The position numbers were made by a program, and so were the translations under genes. From Bordetella parapertussis (GTDB lineage: Bacteria > Pseudomonadota > Gammaproteobacteria > Burkholderiales > Burkholderiaceae_A), in NCBI GenBank assembly GCA_945901825.1, contig CAMDMC010000005.1, positions 18,921 to 82,920 of the forward strand: 64,000 nucleotides of DNA, read 5' to 3'. The notes under the pieces are model-generated. The model made no database searches and was not told the origin of the DNA. It worked only from the letters and a program-made list of their open reading frames with translations. This document shows positions 63,941 to 64,000 of this stretch, piece by piece (position 1 is the first letter of the stretch; each line of letters opens with the position of its first letter).

Positions 63941-64000
63941 TCAGGCCCCCTTGAGCATCGCCTTGCCAAGCTCCGAACTGCCTTTGCTCACCAGCTTTTC
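63941..64000 (-). CDS. C-terminal end of an unidentified gene, cut by window edge
   Basis: A frame open to the window end gives the last 19 residues EKLVSKGSSELGKAMLKGA before the stop. The acetyltransferase remnant starts 6 bases later, suggesting one operon. The fragment is too short to identify. Confidence 0.5.
   Translation of the reverse strand, partial: EKLVSKGSSELGKAMLKGA

Noticed and set aside
1..64000. CRISPR arrays, prophage, tRNA or rRNA genes, defence islands
   Set aside because: No regularly spaced repeats, tRNA cloverleaf or phage structural genes were recognised by reading. A tRNAscan or profile search would be needed to exclude them fully.

Overview
The window reads as a chromosomal segment of a betaproteobacterium, most likely of the order Burkholderiales. 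The evidence is gene content and order: lolC-lolD-tatD-comEC, recJ-prfB-lysS, a complete iscRSUA-hscBA-fdx operon, class I fumarase next to acetyl-CoA synthetase, and a typical 3-hydroxybutyrate dehydrogenase. Base composition looks moderate by eye and was not computed. I saw no rRNA, tRNA, CRISPR array or intact mobile element.

Layout. Positions 1-5.3 kb hold acetate activation (acs, cut by the window start), class I fumarase, an alpha/beta hydrolase and 3-hydroxybutyrate dehydrogenase. Positions 5.2-10.4 kb, minus strand, hold lolC-lolD-tatD-comEC. Positions 10.5-16.2 kb, plus strand, hold an unrecognised gene, recJ, prfB (with the +1 programmed frameshift) and lysS. Positions 16.2-21.7 kb, minus strand, are the ISC iron-sulfur assembly operon with a readable promoter and IscR-type operator. 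A tyrosine phosphatase and uvrB follow, then on the plus strand an aromatic/aspartate aminotransferase and a Kef-type antiporter with a DUF971 gene. TauE and UspA genes, a site-2 protease and small ORFs lead to two histone-deacetylase-family genes around a succinate-semialdehyde dehydrogenase.

Positions 34.2-37.7 kb encode an orphan SoxY-SoxZ pair behind a two-subunit molybdenum hydroxylase of the isoquinoline 1-oxidoreductase type. After nadB comes a CoA-transferase remnant. Then a glyoxylate-type aminotransferase stands divergent from a GntR regulator and a large FAD/Fe-S oxidase, with matching operator-like repeats in front of both units. ModABC (46.5-49.0 kb) would supply molybdate to the molybdenum enzyme. 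Next are a HupE/UreJ-TPR pair, a small secreted peptide, a metallo-beta-lactamase-fold protein with a degenerate metal motif, and a YadGH-like ABC exporter.

Positions 54.8-62.7 kb hold a secreted hydrolase, a FolB-like protein, a decayed IS3-family end, an EamA transporter, and a compact run of a TRAP transporter with all three 5-oxoprolinase subunits (pxpBCA); the run suggests uptake and hydrolysis of 5-oxoproline or a related acid. The last 1.3 kb is sparse, with a small membrane protein, a truncated acetyltransferase and the tail of an unidentified gene.

I did not find a convincing wholly new system. The least explained items are the orphan SoxYZ with a non-standard carrier tail, the GntR/glyoxylate module with its paired operators, the metallo-beta-lactamase-fold protein lacking the HxHxDH motif, the IS3 fossil at the eamA terminus, and several small secreted or membrane proteins.
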